From: Shinella zoogloeoides
GTDB lineage: Bacteria; Pseudomonadota; Alphaproteobacteria; Rhizobiales; Rhizobiaceae
Assembly: GCF_030733845.1 (NCBI RefSeq)
Contig: NZ_CP132310.1
Span: 53,458 to 117,457 of the forward strand
Length of the DNA: 64,000 nucleotides
Reading direction: 5' to 3'
How positions within the stretch are numbered: position 1 is the first letter of the stretch; each line of letters opens with the position of its first letter. Positions 1 to 9,700 of the stretch are shown one piece after another. The position numbers and the translations under genes were made by a program. The notes beneath the pieces were generated by a model. The model saw only the letters and a list, made by a program, of their open reading frames with translations. It was not told where the DNA came from and did not search any database.

Positions 1-164
1 GCCTTCGCCAGCCGGTGTTAACCGTCTGCATTTCTCTCTTCCTAAGCGCAAGGAGCCTCATTCGCCGAATCGGTGATTCGTCGTTGACTCCGGCGGCTTT
101 TGGTGGGAGAAACGAGCTGTCGAGACCCGAATCACATGCCGCGCAGCCGCCGGTATGAGTTTCC
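1..164. other. Left edge, no clear gene
   Basis: No convincing gene. One plus-strand frame is open from base 3 to a TGA at 156-158 (about 51 codons) and could be the tail of a gene that starts outside the window, but its translation has no recognisable family pattern. Confidence 0.3.
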
Positions 165-198
165 AAAAAGCCCCTTGGTTCCAGCCTTGGGGCTTTTT
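165..198. terminator. Bidirectional intrinsic terminator
   Basis: A 10-bp stem (AAAAAGCCCC / GGGGCTTTTT, arms 165-174 and 189-198) with a 14-base loop is flanked by A and T runs, so it can act on both strands. It would end transcription from the left and that of the minus-strand gene at 210-425. Confidence 0.8.
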
Positions 199-209
199 CT
201 ATTCCTACG

Positions 210-425
210 TCAGTTAGTGGTTTGGACTTCCTCGGACGAGGCGATCCGGCTCAACGCATACTGAACGGCCTCGGAACGATTCCGCAGCCCTTTGGACGCA
301 ACTAATTCTGAAATGGTCTGGTCAGCTTCCTGTGTCAGCCAAACGGTCGTTTCCTTCAGGCCGATCGCCCGACGGCGCTCACGCAATCTCAAAACTTTGT
401 CGGCAGACACACGAATCTCCTGCAT
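210..425 (-). CDS. Ribbon-helix-helix (CopG-like) regulator
   Basis: 71 aa. After a basic N-terminus, residues 27-63 read as a beta strand (TVWLTQ), a helix (ADQTISELVASKG) and a second helix (RSEAVQYALSRIA), the usual layout of MetJ/Arc/CopG ribbon-helix-helix dimers that bind operators through the strand. It is transcribed away from the plus-strand block and stops 11 bases before the terminator arm. The target is unknown; it could also be a lone antitoxin, but no toxin gene is adjacent. The fold call is a pattern inference. Confidence 0.65.
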   Translation of the reverse strand: MQEIRVSADKVLRLRERRRAIGLKETTVWLTQEADQTISELVASKGLRNRSEAVQYALSRIASSEEVQTTN

Positions 426-571
426 GCAAATCAGTGATGGTCGCGAGTAACTCCGATTCTAGGTGATTTGGCAAGAGGTGCCGAGTAACCGTCCCGGCCT
501 GAAAACGCCCGAAATGGCGTAAGACTTCTTATGGAACATCGCAACAAGCAGGGGAATTTGGCTCACGTCAG

Positions 572-605
572 ATAAGTAGGCGTTGACTTATTATTCTCGC
601 TATGA
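572..605 (+). promoter_or_regulatory. Upstream promoter/operator of the XRE gene
   Basis: ATAAGT (572-577) and ACTTAT (585-590) form an inverted repeat of the TAAGTAAG-box type. TTGAC (583-587), 11 bases, then GCTATGA (599-605) fits the spacing of the window-wide promoter motif. Confidence 0.5.
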
Positions 606-647
606 TCAACCGAAAGAACCCAATAGATGACGACTCGAAAAGCACAC

Positions 648-670
648 ACCCCAGCGTTAAAGCGCTATAG
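648..670 (+). promoter_or_regulatory. Phage-type promoter of the XRE gene
   Basis: ACCCC (648-652), 11 bases, GCTATAG (664-670), 47 bases before the XRE regulator start. GCTATAG sits within the palindrome CGCTATAGCG. Confidence 0.6.
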
Positions 671-716
671 CGTAGTTATCGCAACGCAAGAGAGAGACTA
701 GAAGGGAACGAATGAA

Positions 717-1133
717 ATGAGCACCGTCTCATCGGCTCAGTCGACGCTTCAGCAGTTCCTCAATAAGAGGATCTACGAGCTTCAAAGCCGGAAGTCGCAG
801 ATGGAAATCGCCAATGAGGCCGGTTTCAACAATGCCAATTTTATATCTATGCTGAAGTCGGGGCGCTCCAAGCTGGCGCTAGACCGTGTGCCTGCCATGG
901 CAAAGGCGCTCGATGTAGATCCAGCCTATCTCTTTCGGCTGGCTCTGAGCCAGTTCTTCGATGATGCCGTCCTGAAGGAGCTGATGCCGCTCTTCAAGTC
1001 GGCCGTGACCGAGAACGAAAAAGAGATCCTGGATGTTATTCGAGAACATTCGGGCAATACCGATCCGCGCTTGACCGGCGATTTCCGTGAGGATCTCGCA
1101 AAGGTGGTTGCCAAGCACAACGGTAAGCAGTAA
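717..1133 (+). CDS. XRE-type helix-turn-helix regulator
   Basis: 138 aa, cytosolic DNA-binding protein. Residues 26-71 form a Cro/CI-type helix-turn-helix (NEAGFNNANFISMLKSGRS is the core), followed by a helical C-terminal part rich in acidic and basic residues. RBS AAGGGAACG lies 8-10 bases before the ATG. It has its own promoters carrying the inverted repeat ATAAGT/ACTTAT, and the next transcription units carry the same kind of box. That makes it my first candidate for the protein that binds the dispersed TAAGTAAG boxes. This role is inference from position; the fold is well supported by the pattern. Confidence 0.75.
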   Translation: MSTVSSAQSTLQQFLNKRIYELQSRKSQMEIANEAGFNNANFISMLKSGRSKLALDRVPAMAKALDVDPAYLFRLALSQFFDDAVLKELMPLFKSAVTENEKEILDVIREHSGNTDPRLTGDFREDLAKVVAKHNGKQ

Positions 1134-1183
1134 GTCGGCAACGAACCGGCCACCCGTGGCCGGTTTTAAAATGCCTGGGGTAA

Positions 1184-1197
1184 TAAGTAATAACTTA
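1184..1197 (+). promoter_or_regulatory. Operator-like box TAAGT-N4-ACTTA
   Basis: Inverted repeat TAAGT (1184-1188) / ACTTA (1193-1197), followed by GAGGAG. It lies 20 bases before the 77-aa gene and belongs to the dispersed TAAGTAAG box family. No clear -10 element is seen. Confidence 0.5.
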
Positions 1198-1216
1198 CTG
1201 AGGAGTATGCGCCAGG

Positions 1217-1450
1217 ATGGCGCATCGACAAAGGGTCCAACAAGTGAACAACACCTCCAAGAATATCATCGCGCTGGCTCAGGAAGACGCCGAGGCCACC
1301 GCAGACCTGCTTAGTAATATCCAGAAGACGGATGGGGGATCGGTCACGATCTATCAAGGTGAACATCCCGAATACGGCAACATCTTCGTTGTCATCCCGG
1401 CCTTCGGTCAGTCTTACCTTCTGACCCCATTTGAAGTCCTTTCTTCATAG
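1217..1450 (+). CDS. Small hypothetical protein (77 aa)
   Basis: No family recognised. About 77 aa, soluble, acidic centre, hydrophobic C-terminal third (FVVIPAFGQSYLLTPFEVL). The ATG at 1217 follows GCCAGG closely; a GTG at 1244 would give a 68-aa product. It lies between two operator-like boxes, upstream of the CobT-like gene, so it may be expressed with the early regulators. Confidence 0.5.
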   Translation: MAHRQRVQQVNNTSKNIIALAQEDAEATADLLSNIQKTDGGSVTIYQGEHPEYGNIFVVIPAFGQSYLLTPFEVLSS

Positions 1451-1458
1451 CTGTAATT

Positions 1459-1478
1459 CTAAGTCACTAGTTACTTAG
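1459..1478 (+). promoter_or_regulatory. Operator-like box CTAAGT-N8-ACTTAG
   Basis: Perfect 6-bp inverted repeat with an 8-base spacer, directly before the RBS (TAGGAGAGAG) of the CobT-like gene. The same CTAAGT-N8-ACTTAG layout recurs at 17619-17638. Confidence 0.6.
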
Positions 1479-1493
1479 ACGTAGGAGAGAGAC

Positions 1494-4208
1494 ATGAACC
1501 GTGAGATTATTGAGCTTCGTGAAGTGGTCACGAAGCTCGTGCCGATGCTCACCGGCAAGGGTCTTACGGTGACGCAGCGCGGCGCCGACGCATACGTGAT
1601 CGCCGACCCCAAGACGCGCAAGCCCGTTCGAATCAACATCCCGAACATCCCGGATACCGCCGACGCAGGCTTCATCCGCGCGATCCAGGGCTTCATTGAC
1701 CACGAAGTCGGCCACGTCCTGATCACTGATTGGGATTGGGTCGCGGGCTATCGCGTCACGTCTCAGCAGATGATGGAGAAGAAGGTGCAGCGTCTGCGCA
1801 CCTATCACAACATCATCGAGGATACGATGATCGAGCGGGAGATGGAGCGCATCTTCCCCGGTTCGAAGAAGAACATCGCCGACCTGCGCCGGCACTTCAT
1901 CGCCAAGATCACCAAGCCGGCCGTCGCGTCGGCCAAAGACGAGAAGGAGGCGTTCAGCTACCTCCTGGTCGCCGTCATGCGCGCCCTCGCCGGTCATACC
2001 GAGTTCCAGGACTACATGGATGACGAGAAGCTCTGGGGCAACAAATACGTCAAGGAGCTGCTCGATCGTCTGCCGGCGAAGGTGAAGAAGGATCTGCCGA
2101 AGGTCCGGACCACCAAAGAGACGCTTGAGATCGCCCGGATTCTGGACGGTATCCTGCATCCCATCGTGCCGCCGCCGACCATCACGAAGGTCGAGCCCAA
2201 CCAGGGTCATACGCCAGGCGGAGATCCCGTCGAGATCCACGGCACCAACTTCGTCGACCTCGAATGGGTTAAGTTCGGCGGCTCGCTCGCCAAGATTGTC
2301 GCGCATGCCAGCGGCCGCAAGATCGTCGTGGAAACCCCGCCGCACGCCGCAGGCTTCGTTGACGTCGAGGTCAAGACCGAACACGGCCAGGCGGTCAAAG
2401 CGAGCGCGTTCGAATATCTCGATCCTCCGCCGCAGCCTGGTGGAGGTGGCGATGGTGATCCCGACGCGAGCGACAACAACAACCACAGCTCCGGCGAGGA
2501 CCAGCAGCAGTCCGATGGTGAGTCCCAGGACAAGCCCGAGAAGGAGGCTGGCGAAGGCGACGGTGACGGCGAGCGCGATCACCAGGACAGCGGTGAAGAC
2601 GAGCCGGGTGACGCTGGCGAAGGTGAAAAGGATGAGAGCGATGAAGAGGAGCCTGAACAGGGCGACGGCGCCGAGGAAGATGCGGATGACGACACTGCCG
2701 GTGATGGCGAGGGGTCTGATGACGCTGAAGGCGATGGCGATCGGGATAGCGATGAAGAAGGAGCCGAAGACGAAGATCCTGAGAAGGATGAAGATGAGGG
2801 CTCTGGGGGTGATGAGGCCGAGGAGAATGACGACGGGGGCGAAGGCGACCCAGATGATGATCTTCACGACGGGAACGATGGTGAAGACCAGGACGGCGAA
2901 CACGACGGCGGCCAGGAAGATGATGATGGCGACGCTGACGACGGCTCCGAGGAGGCGGCCGAAGCTTCTGACGGCGGAGACGACGACGGAGAGGATGCGT
3001 CGGGTCAGGACGAGGAGGATTCTGACGAGGATGGCAAGCCCGGCGCGACCGAGGCCGACGAAGACGATGATGGCAAACGGCCTGGCGAGAAGGAAAGCAA
3101 GGATCGTCTAGCCATCCAGACTGACGATCACGAGGCGGGTGAGGTCGGAGAGGCTGATGACGAGGATAACGGCTCCGGCGGCGGCGTTGGAAACGGTCTG
3201 GGCAAGAGCCTGTTCGACTTCGATGACAATGCCTTCGAGAAGGCAGACCTGTCGAGCCAGATCGCGATCCTGATCGCCAACGAGGCTGTCGATCTGCTCG
3301 CCGACAACGACTACAATGTGTTTACCCGCGAGTTCGACCGGATCGAGCCACTGAAGGTGCCGGAGATCCACGATCAGTGGGTGCCGGACCTGGAAGAGAA
3401 GGCGCGCGCCATGACTGGCCGGATGTCGAAGGACATCGAGCGTATGATGGCTTCGCAGTCGCATGTGGTGAAGGTGCCCGGCTATCGCTCGGGTCGACTC
3501 CACTCCCCTGCTCTGCATCGCATCGTTACTAACGACGATCGCCTTTTCAATCGTAAGCAGGAGCACAAGTCGAAGGACACGGCCGTCTCGCTGCTGATCG
3601 ACAATTCTGGCTCGATGGGTGGCGTCAAGATCGTCACGGCGATGGTTGCGGGCTACGCGCTGTCATCGACGCTGGAGCGCGTCAACATCGCCAGCGAAGT
3701 CATTGGCTTCACCACCGGGGATCATCGAGGCAAGGGTTCGCGCACGAGCCAGCAGGAGATGAACCGGGAGATTTCGGATGCTCGTGCCAAGGGGCTCAGC
3801 TTCCATCGTGTCTCGCCGATCGTCATGCCGATCTACAAGGACTTTGACGAGCGGATCAACGCGACGGTGAAGCAGCGCATCGCATACATGGCGAACGCGC
3901 AGCGAGGCATGGTGACAAACGTCGACGGCGAGTCCCTCGAATACGCTGCCATCCGCCTGCTCAAGCGTCGTGAGAAGCGCAAGGTCATGCTTGTCCTGTC
4001 GGACGGTCAGCCCTCCGGCGCAGCGAACGCCGCCGGCCATCTGAAACAGACGGTCGAAAAGCTGGAGAAGCTCGGTATCGATCTCGTCGGTATCGGCATC
4101 ATGGATGCTGCAGTCCGCCGCTTCTACACCAACCATATCGTGCTCCAGAGGATCGAGGATCTGCCGACGCAGGTCATGCAGGAGCTGAAAAAGATCCTCA
4201 CGAACTGA
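1494..4208 (+). CDS. cobT: CobT-like VWA protein with HEXXH and TIG domain
   Basis: 904 aa. In order: an N-terminal region with HEVGH (residues 70-74), the pattern of a zinc metallopeptidase site; a TIG/IPT immunoglobulin-like domain (about 226-310); a very acidic Asp/Glu/Gly linker (about 312-545); and a C-terminal VWA domain with the MIDAS motif DNSGSMGG near residue 702. CobT is the VWA partner of CobS in aerobic cobaltochelatase, and phages often carry CobS/CobT-like pairs. No CobN chelatase subunit is present, so a general MoxR-type AAA+/VWA remodelling role is as likely as cobalt insertion. The TIG domain and HEXXH are extra to classical CobT. It is followed by the CobS-like gene after 115 bases with two operator-like boxes. 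The reverse strand of the acidic linker is a long open frame and should be ignored. Confidence 0.8.
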   Translation: MNREIIELREVVTKLVPMLTGKGLTVTQRGADAYVIADPKTRKPVRINIPNIPDTADAGFIRAIQGFIDHEVGHVLITDWDWVAGYRVTSQQMMEKKVQRLRTYHNIIEDTMIEREMERIFPGSKKNIADLRRHFIAKITKPAVASAKDEKEAFSYLLVAVMRALAGHTEFQDYMDDEKLWGNKYVKELLDRLPAKVKKDLPKVRTTKETLEIARILDGILHPIVPPPTITKVEPNQGHTPGGDPVEIHGTNFVDLEWVKFGGSLAKIVAHASGRKIVVETPPHAAGFVDVEVKTEHGQAVKASAFEYLDPPPQPGGGGDGDPDASDNNNHSSGEDQQQSDGESQDKPEKEAGEGDGDGERDHQDSGEDEPGDAGEGEKDESDEEEPEQGDGAEEDADDDTAGDGEGSDDAEGDGDRDSDEEGAEDEDPEKDEDEGSGGDEAEENDDGGEGDPDDDLHDGNDGEDQDGEHDGGQEDDDGDADDGSEEAAEASDGGDDDGEDASGQDEEDSDEDGKPGATEADEDDDGKRPGEKESKDRLAIQTDDHEAGEVGEADDEDNGSGGGVGNGLGKSLFDFDDNAFEKADLSSQIAILIANEAVDLLADNDYNVFTREFDRIEPLKVPEIHDQWVPDLEEKARAMTGRMSKDIERMMASQSHVVKVPGYRSGRLHSPALHRIVTNDDRLFNRKQEHKSKDTAVSLLIDNSGSMGGVKIVTAMVAGYALSSTLERVNIASEVIGFTTGDHRGKGSRTSQQEMNREISDARAKGLSFHRVSPIVMPIYKDFDERINATVKQRIAYMANAQRGMVTNVDGESLEYAAIRLLKRREKRKVMLVLSDGQPSGAANAAGHLKQTVEKLEKLGIDLVGIGIMDAAVRRFYTNHIVLQRIEDLPTQVMQELKKILTN

Positions 4209-4228
4209 TCAACGGCACTGCGACGGGT

Positions 4229-4280
4229 AAGTAAGTAATTACTTGCGTCCCGTCGTCGTTCTGAGTAAGTAATTAGTTAT
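4229..4280 (+). promoter_or_regulatory. Two operator-like boxes before cobS
   Basis: The first contains the 12-bp palindrome AAGTAATTACTT (4233-4244). The second is GTAAGTAATTAGTTA (about 4265-4279). No GCTATA element is seen, so these may be regulatory sites within the cobT-cobS unit. Confidence 0.5.
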
Positions 4281-4323
4281 GTGAAGCGCGAACGCGCATT
4301 TCAGAGAGAGAAGGAAACGATAG

Positions 4324-5547
4324 ATGGCTGACGCCGCTGACGGGAAAATTATCTGCCAAATTGACGGCGCCCGAACTCATTCAATCCAGGTCCACCTGCG
4401 CGATAACCATCCCGACTGGACGATCGAGCGCTACCAGAAGGAATATCCCGATGCGCCCATCCTGTCCGAGAAGGCCACGCAGGCGCTCGCTCAGTCGCGT
4501 GCAGCAAAGGCGCAGTCGGCCGCCGGAGCTGGCGGCATCGTGACCAACGCCAAGAAGCACTATCTGCATGAGGTGTTCGGTTTCGGCGATGCGCGTGCTG
4601 CGCGCTCCTCGATCGGCAATCCGATCGAGATCCAGGTGATCCTTGATGCCGACGATGAGGCGCAGCCCTACGTCCAGCAGGTCGATCCCGACTACGTGTT
4701 CAACATTGACCTGGTGAAGAAGGTCATCATCGGTTTCGAGATCAACAAGCCCGTCTATCTCTGGGGCTTCCACGGGACAGGCAAGACGACGGTCCTCGAA
4801 CAGGTCTGCGCGCGCACGGGTCGTCCCTTCAGCCGCGTTCAGCACACGATCAACACCGAGGAAGCGCATATCCTCGGCCAGTATGTCGTGCGCACCAAGT
4901 TCGTCGAGGAAGAGGTGCTCAACCCGACCGGCGAGAAGGTGAAGATCGTCAAGCCGCAGACCGTCACCGAGTTTCAGCTCGGGCCGCTTCCGATGGCGAT
5001 GCTTCACGGCTGGGTCTACTGCGCCGACGAATACGACTTCGCAATGCCCTCCGTCACGGCTGTCTACCAGCCGGTGCTTGAAGGCAAGCCGCTCGTCATC
5101 AAGGACGCTCCGCCCGAGTTTCGGGTGATCAAGCCGCACCCGGATTTCCGCTTCTGCGCGACCGGCAATACGAACGGCGTCGGCGACGAGACCGGGCTCT
5201 ACCAGGGCACGCTGATCCAGAACGCCGCCAACTACTCGCGCTTTCCGATCGTTGAAGAGGTCGAATACATGGAGGCCGCGACCGAGGAGCTGATCCTTGT
5301 GTCCAAGACCGGTATCGACAAGCCGACCGCCGGCAAGATCGTCAAGTTCGCCAAGAGCGTGCGCGATGCCTTCAAGGAAGGCAAGATCTCCATGACGGTC
5401 TCGCCGCGCGAGCTGATCAACAGCGCCGACCTCGGCATGTATTTCGGAGGCGACTGGAAGCAGGGGCTCAAGCTCTCCTTCGCCAATCGCCTGTCGCGTG
5501 TCGACAAGAAGACCGTCGAGGAATTCGCGCAGCGGGTGTTCGGCTGA
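4324..5547 (+). CDS. cobS: CobS-like MoxR-family AAA+ ATPase
   Basis: 407 aa. The N-terminal 55 residues match the CobS leader (HSIQVHLRDNHPDW...YQKEYPDAPILSE). The AAA+ module has Walker A GFHGTGKTT near residue 148, Walker B VYCADEYDF near 230 and sensor 1 RFCATGNTNG near 277. CobS hexamers work with CobT in cobaltochelatase and resemble MoxR ATPases that remodel partners through VWA proteins, matching the gene just upstream. Its stop overlaps the ATG of the sigma-like gene (TGATGA), so the two are translationally coupled. Family assignment is firm; the substrate in phage infection is unknown. Confidence 0.88.
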   Translation: MADAADGKIICQIDGARTHSIQVHLRDNHPDWTIERYQKEYPDAPILSEKATQALAQSRAAKAQSAAGAGGIVTNAKKHYLHEVFGFGDARAARSSIGNPIEIQVILDADDEAQPYVQQVDPDYVFNIDLVKKVIIGFEINKPVYLWGFHGTGKTTVLEQVCARTGRPFSRVQHTINTEEAHILGQYVVRTKFVEEEVLNPTGEKVKIVKPQTVTEFQLGPLPMAMLHGWVYCADEYDFAMPSVTAVYQPVLEGKPLVIKDAPPEFRVIKPHPDFRFCATGNTNGVGDETGLYQGTLIQNAANYSRFPIVEEVEYMEAATEELILVSKTGIDKPTAGKIVKFAKSVRDAFKEGKISMTVSPRELINSADLGMYFGGDWKQGLKLSFANRLSRVDKKTVEEFAQRVFG

Positions 5548-6203
5548 TGAAACTGCTCGAACCCATCGAAAGCGAGAAGTCGATCAAGTCCTTCGCCTGG
5601 CGCGTCATGCGCCGCCTGCGAGCCGCTGGAGACAGCGGCCGCACCTTCGCGATTGAAGACATTCAGCAGGAGTGCCGCATCGCGTGGTTCAAGGCATCGG
5701 AGAGCTATCAGGCTGAGATCGGCGTGCCGTTTCAGGCATACCTGAAGAACGGCATGCGCCTGCACATCAATCGCCTGATCGAGAAGAACATCGATCGCCG
5801 CCATGACGAGGTGGTCTCGATGTCGCTCGATGCCGAACTCGATCAGGGCTCCGGCAATCGCGCTTCCCTCTCGGACGTCGTGGCCGACAAGAGCATCTCC
5901 GGCACGACCGGCTACGAGGAAGATCAGCACTTCCAGTATGCGATCCGCAAGCTCAAGCCGCGCGCCAAGCTATTCATCACGCTCCTGCGCGAGCAGCCGA
6001 AGGAGCTGCTGGATGAGGTCATCCGAATGAAGAAGAAGTCCGACTATGCCCGTGAGGAAATGGGCATCGTCAGCCCCGTAACAAACCGACTGGCGACCTG
6101 GATGATCTTCGATCTCATGGACGCCTCAAATGTCGAACGCACCGAGATCATGAAGGAAGTGCGCGCCCTTGGTGAGCGCGTCTGCGAGGCGATGTCACGA
6201 TGA
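5547..6203 (+). CDS. Sigma-70-family RNA polymerase sigma factor
   Basis: 218 aa. Residues about 35-80 follow sigma region 2: EDIQQECRIAWFKASESY then GVPFQAYLKNGMRLHINRLI, equivalent to DLIQEG..GL..A..KF....G..FSTYA...IR..I. Residues about 91-112 (MSLDAELDQ...SLSDVVAD) match the sigma-70 region 3 pattern (SLD...D.IAD). The C-terminal 80 residues are helical and would hold region 4, though no clear helix-turn-helix was found. Translation is coupled to cobS, and its stop overlaps the next gene. It is the obvious candidate to recognise the AACCC-N11/12-GCTATA promoters found throughout the window; that link is inference. Confidence 0.82.
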   Translation: MKLLEPIESEKSIKSFAWRVMRRLRAAGDSGRTFAIEDIQQECRIAWFKASESYQAEIGVPFQAYLKNGMRLHINRLIEKNIDRRHDEVVSMSLDAELDQGSGNRASLSDVVADKSISGTTGYEEDQHFQYAIRKLKPRAKLFITLLREQPKELLDEVIRMKKKSDYAREEMGIVSPVTNRLATWMIFDLMDASNVERTEIMKEVRALGERVCEAMSR

Positions 6204-6724
6204 CCGATGTTCCGAATTTCTCCCCTGGCTGCTTTGGTTCGGCTCTCGCGTTCCAGCCCGAGAACCCGATCTGCCGGGCCTGTCCGTTCAACGCGCAATG
6301 CCACCCCCTGCACGAGACGAACCTGGCGGCGCTGCGCGAGCGCTTTGGCATCAAGACCACCCGGCGCGGCCCCAAGCTGAAGCCGGCGATCGCTCCCATC
6401 TCCGATCCTGCGATGATGGTGCTGCCCGTGAAGGTGCGTCGTCTGCTTGAGAAGCTGGACACATCCTCACTCCGCATCACGGAGAAGCTCGCCCAGGGCG
6501 TCAATCCGTTCGAAGGCAAGCTGCCTTTCATGCAGATCGCCTGCCACCTGCTCCTGCGCCTTGGGCGTCCTTTGCCGCGCCCGCTGCTCGCCCAGGCATT
6601 CGTCCAGAAACTCGGCTGGCAGCAGAACACCGCTGATGCGCATGCGCGCATGGCATTCCAGGCGCTCGCGCATGTCGGAGCCATTACGGACTCTGAAGCC
6701 GGCGCCGTCTTGAAGAGGGGTTGA
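6200..6724 (+). CDS. Cys-rich small protein, possible metal site
   Basis: 174 aa, no named family recognised. The N-terminus has four cysteines, one near residue 11 and then CRACPFNAQC (Cx2Cx5C), resembling the last part of the EndoIII/MutY Fe-S loop or a zinc site. The rest is helical and may include a winged-helix-like segment (residues 95-165). It overlaps the sigma gene by 4 bases and dnaE by a few bases, so it is expressed with both and could assist transcription or replication. Function unknown. Confidence 0.7.
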   Translation: MTDVPNFSPGCFGSALAFQPENPICRACPFNAQCHPLHETNLAALRERFGIKTTRRGPKLKPAIAPISDPAMMVLPVKVRRLLEKLDTSSLRITEKLAQGVNPFEGKLPFMQIACHLLLRLGRPLPRPLLAQAFVQKLGWQQNTADAHARMAFQALAHVGAITDSEAGAVLKRG

Positions 6725-6726
6725 AA

Positions 6727-9700
6727 ATGCACTCGATCTTGGCCGCCAGGACCGATTTCTCCATTGGCGAAAGCATTCTGCAGACCGAACACCTGGTCGA
6801 AAGCGCGAAGGCGAACGGCGAGAAGGCCGTGGCCGTTACCGACACCATGACGATCACCTCCATGATCGACTTCACGAACCGCTGCAAGAAGGCTGACCTG
6901 AAGCCGATCGTCGGCGTGAGGCTCCGGCTCGTTGACGATCACACCTGGCGCGCCGACAAGACCGACAAAAAGAACAAGAAGGGCAAGCCGATCTATCACG
7001 CCACGGCCTACGTGATGTCGGAGAAAGGTCTGAAGGCGATCTTCCGGCTGCTGTCGCTGGCGAACGAGGAGCCCCGCTTCTACTACGTCGCCCGCCTCGA
7101 CTTCGCCGATCTCTACGCGGAACTCGACAATCTCACCAAGGATGATCTGCGCATCACGCTCGGCGATGTCCAGCCCCTGACGGCGCATCCCGATGTCGCC
7201 GAGATCCAACAGGAGATCATGTCACGGCTGGGTCACGCCTATGCGACGCTCGTGCCGATCGACACCCCCTATTTCGCTCGTCTCAACGAACTGGCTGTGG
7301 AGGCGATCGGTCGCGGCGCCGAGCCGCTCGTGGTTCGCCCGGCCTTCTACAAGGAGGGCGAGGCCGACGCCGCCGAGATCATGGCCGCGATCTGCAACAA
7401 CAACAAGGTGTCGGATCCCTGGCACAAATCCACCCACAACCGGGACTTTCACGTCGTCGGCGTCAAGGAGCTGGCGCAGGAAGTCGGCAAGGCGTCCAAG
7501 CGCTTTGTCGATCGAGGCAATCCGAGCGCCGGCTTGCTCTTCAAGCAAGGTCTCATGAACACAAAGGAACTCGTGGATGCAGTCAGCTATCAGTGGTCCA
7601 AGGCAGAGGTCACGCTCCCGCAAATGGCGTCGGACGAATTCGCTGCCGTGGTCGCGGAATGCAAGAAGGGCTGGGCGGAACGATTTGCGCAGCCAACATT
7701 CGGCCACCTTCCCGAAAAGGGGGAGCTCGCCACCGTCTACAAGGACCGTCTCAAATACGAGCTTTCGGTCCTCCAGAAGCTCAAATTCTCGGGCTACTTC
7801 CTTCTCGTCCAGGATGTCGTCCGCTATGCAAAGCAAAACGGCATCCTGGTTGGCCCTGGGCGCGGCAGTGTCGGTGGTTCTCTGGTCGCTTACCTGATGG
7901 GCATCACGGACTGCGACCCGATCCGGTTCGGGTTGCTGTTCGAACGCTTCATCAACCCCGACCGTATCGACTTGCCCGACGCCGACTTGGACTTCATGTC
8001 GCAGCGCCGGCATGAAATCTTCGAATACCTGATTGCGAAATACGGCCAGGCGCGCGTAGCGGGTGTGTCGAACTTCTCGGCGCTCGCGGCCGCCTCCTCA
8101 ATCCGTGATGTCGGGCGCGTCGCGGGTCTTCCGGAGCGGGAATACGTCTGCTCGAAATATGTGCCGAAGCTGCACGGCGCCAACGTTCCCCTCCCTGACT
8201 GCGCGGCGCAGGTGCCTGAGATCAAGGCATTCAGTGACAAACATGCCGAATGGTGGAGCGTCATGACCCGCCTCGAAGGCACGATGCGCAACTATGGCCA
8301 GCACGCCGCCGGCGTGATCGTCGGTGGTGTTGATCTGGTGGACCGGGCCGTTATCGAACGGCGCAAGGAAGGCACGGTGGTCAACTGGGACAAGCGCATC
8401 GTTGAGGATCAGGGTCTGGTCAAGATGGATATCTTGGGTCTCAACACCCTCGACCTGATCAATCTCGCCTCCGAATACATCAAGGAGCGACACGGCAAGC
8501 GCCCGGATCTCATGCGTATCCCGCTCGATGACGAGCAGGTGCTTGCCAACTTCGCCGCCGGCCTCACGACCGCTGTCTTCCAATTCGAATCCGGCGGCAT
8601 GCGAGGGCTTTTGAAGCAGCTCGGCAAGGACGGCGGGATCACCTTCGAGGATATCACCGCCGCCACGGCTCTCTATCGCCCAGGTCCGATGGAGTCAGGG
8701 ATGATGGAGAGCTTCTATCTGCGCAAGCAGGGGCTGGAGACCATCGAATACGACCATCACCTGATGGAGCCGATCCTGCGCGAGACGTTCGGCGTCATGG
8801 TCTACCAGGAGCAGGTCATGCAGGTGGCGCGCGCCATCGCTGGCTACTCTGCCCCCGACGCTGACAAGCTCCGCAAGATCATGGGCAAGAAGTTGCCCGA
8901 GGAGATGAAGAAGGAGCGCGGCAAGTTCGTCGACGGCTGCGTCGCGACGATCGGATGCACACCCGAATGGGCCGGCCAGCTTTTCGACAAGATCGAAGGC
9001 TTCGCCGGCTACGGCTTCAACAAGAGCCACTCAGTCGAATACACGCTGATCTCCTACCAGTCGATGTGGCTGAAGACCAACTATCCGGTCGAGTTCTTCG
9101 CCGCTGCGCTCTCGCTGATGGACGAGGACAAACTCCCCGGCATCATCAAGGACGCATCACGTTTCGGCATCGACGTCTCTATGCCCGACATCAACATTTC
9201 AACCGACAGGTTCGAGATCGCGACGGACGTGCGCCTGGTTATTCCTTTCCAGCGCATCAAGGGAATTTCCGGCAACACCACCGGCGCCATTCTCGAAGCG
9301 AGGAAGAGCGGCCCGTTCAAGAACAAGGCCGACTTCTTGGCCCGTGTCGAAAAGCGCAAGTGCAACGTCAAACACCAGGACGCACTGGAGAAGGTCGGCG
9401 CGTTCTCGCGCATCGAGGTCGGCTCGCTTCCTGCGACCGATCCCTCCAGGATCAGGGATCTGATCGAGTTGATCCCTGGGCTGATCACAGCCAACGTCCC
9501 GGTCAATCGCGACCTCGACAACGGCAAGGAGGCGAAGGAGGACATCGGCGTCCTCGCCGCCGAGTATCGCGAGCGCCACGGTCCCGGCGGGTCCAGCGAT
9601 GGCATGCCGGTCAAACCAGCATTCGGTCGGAGCGCACGCTTCATGCTCATCCAGGACTGCCCTGGGGCTCAGGAAGAGGAAGTCGGTATGATGGGCTGGA

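Noticed and set aside
1467..2903. 478-aa minus-strand open frame opposite the CobT-like gene
   Set aside because: It is the antisense of the Asp/Glu-rich linker; hydrophobic repeats follow from GAC/GAG codons. No RBS or promoter.
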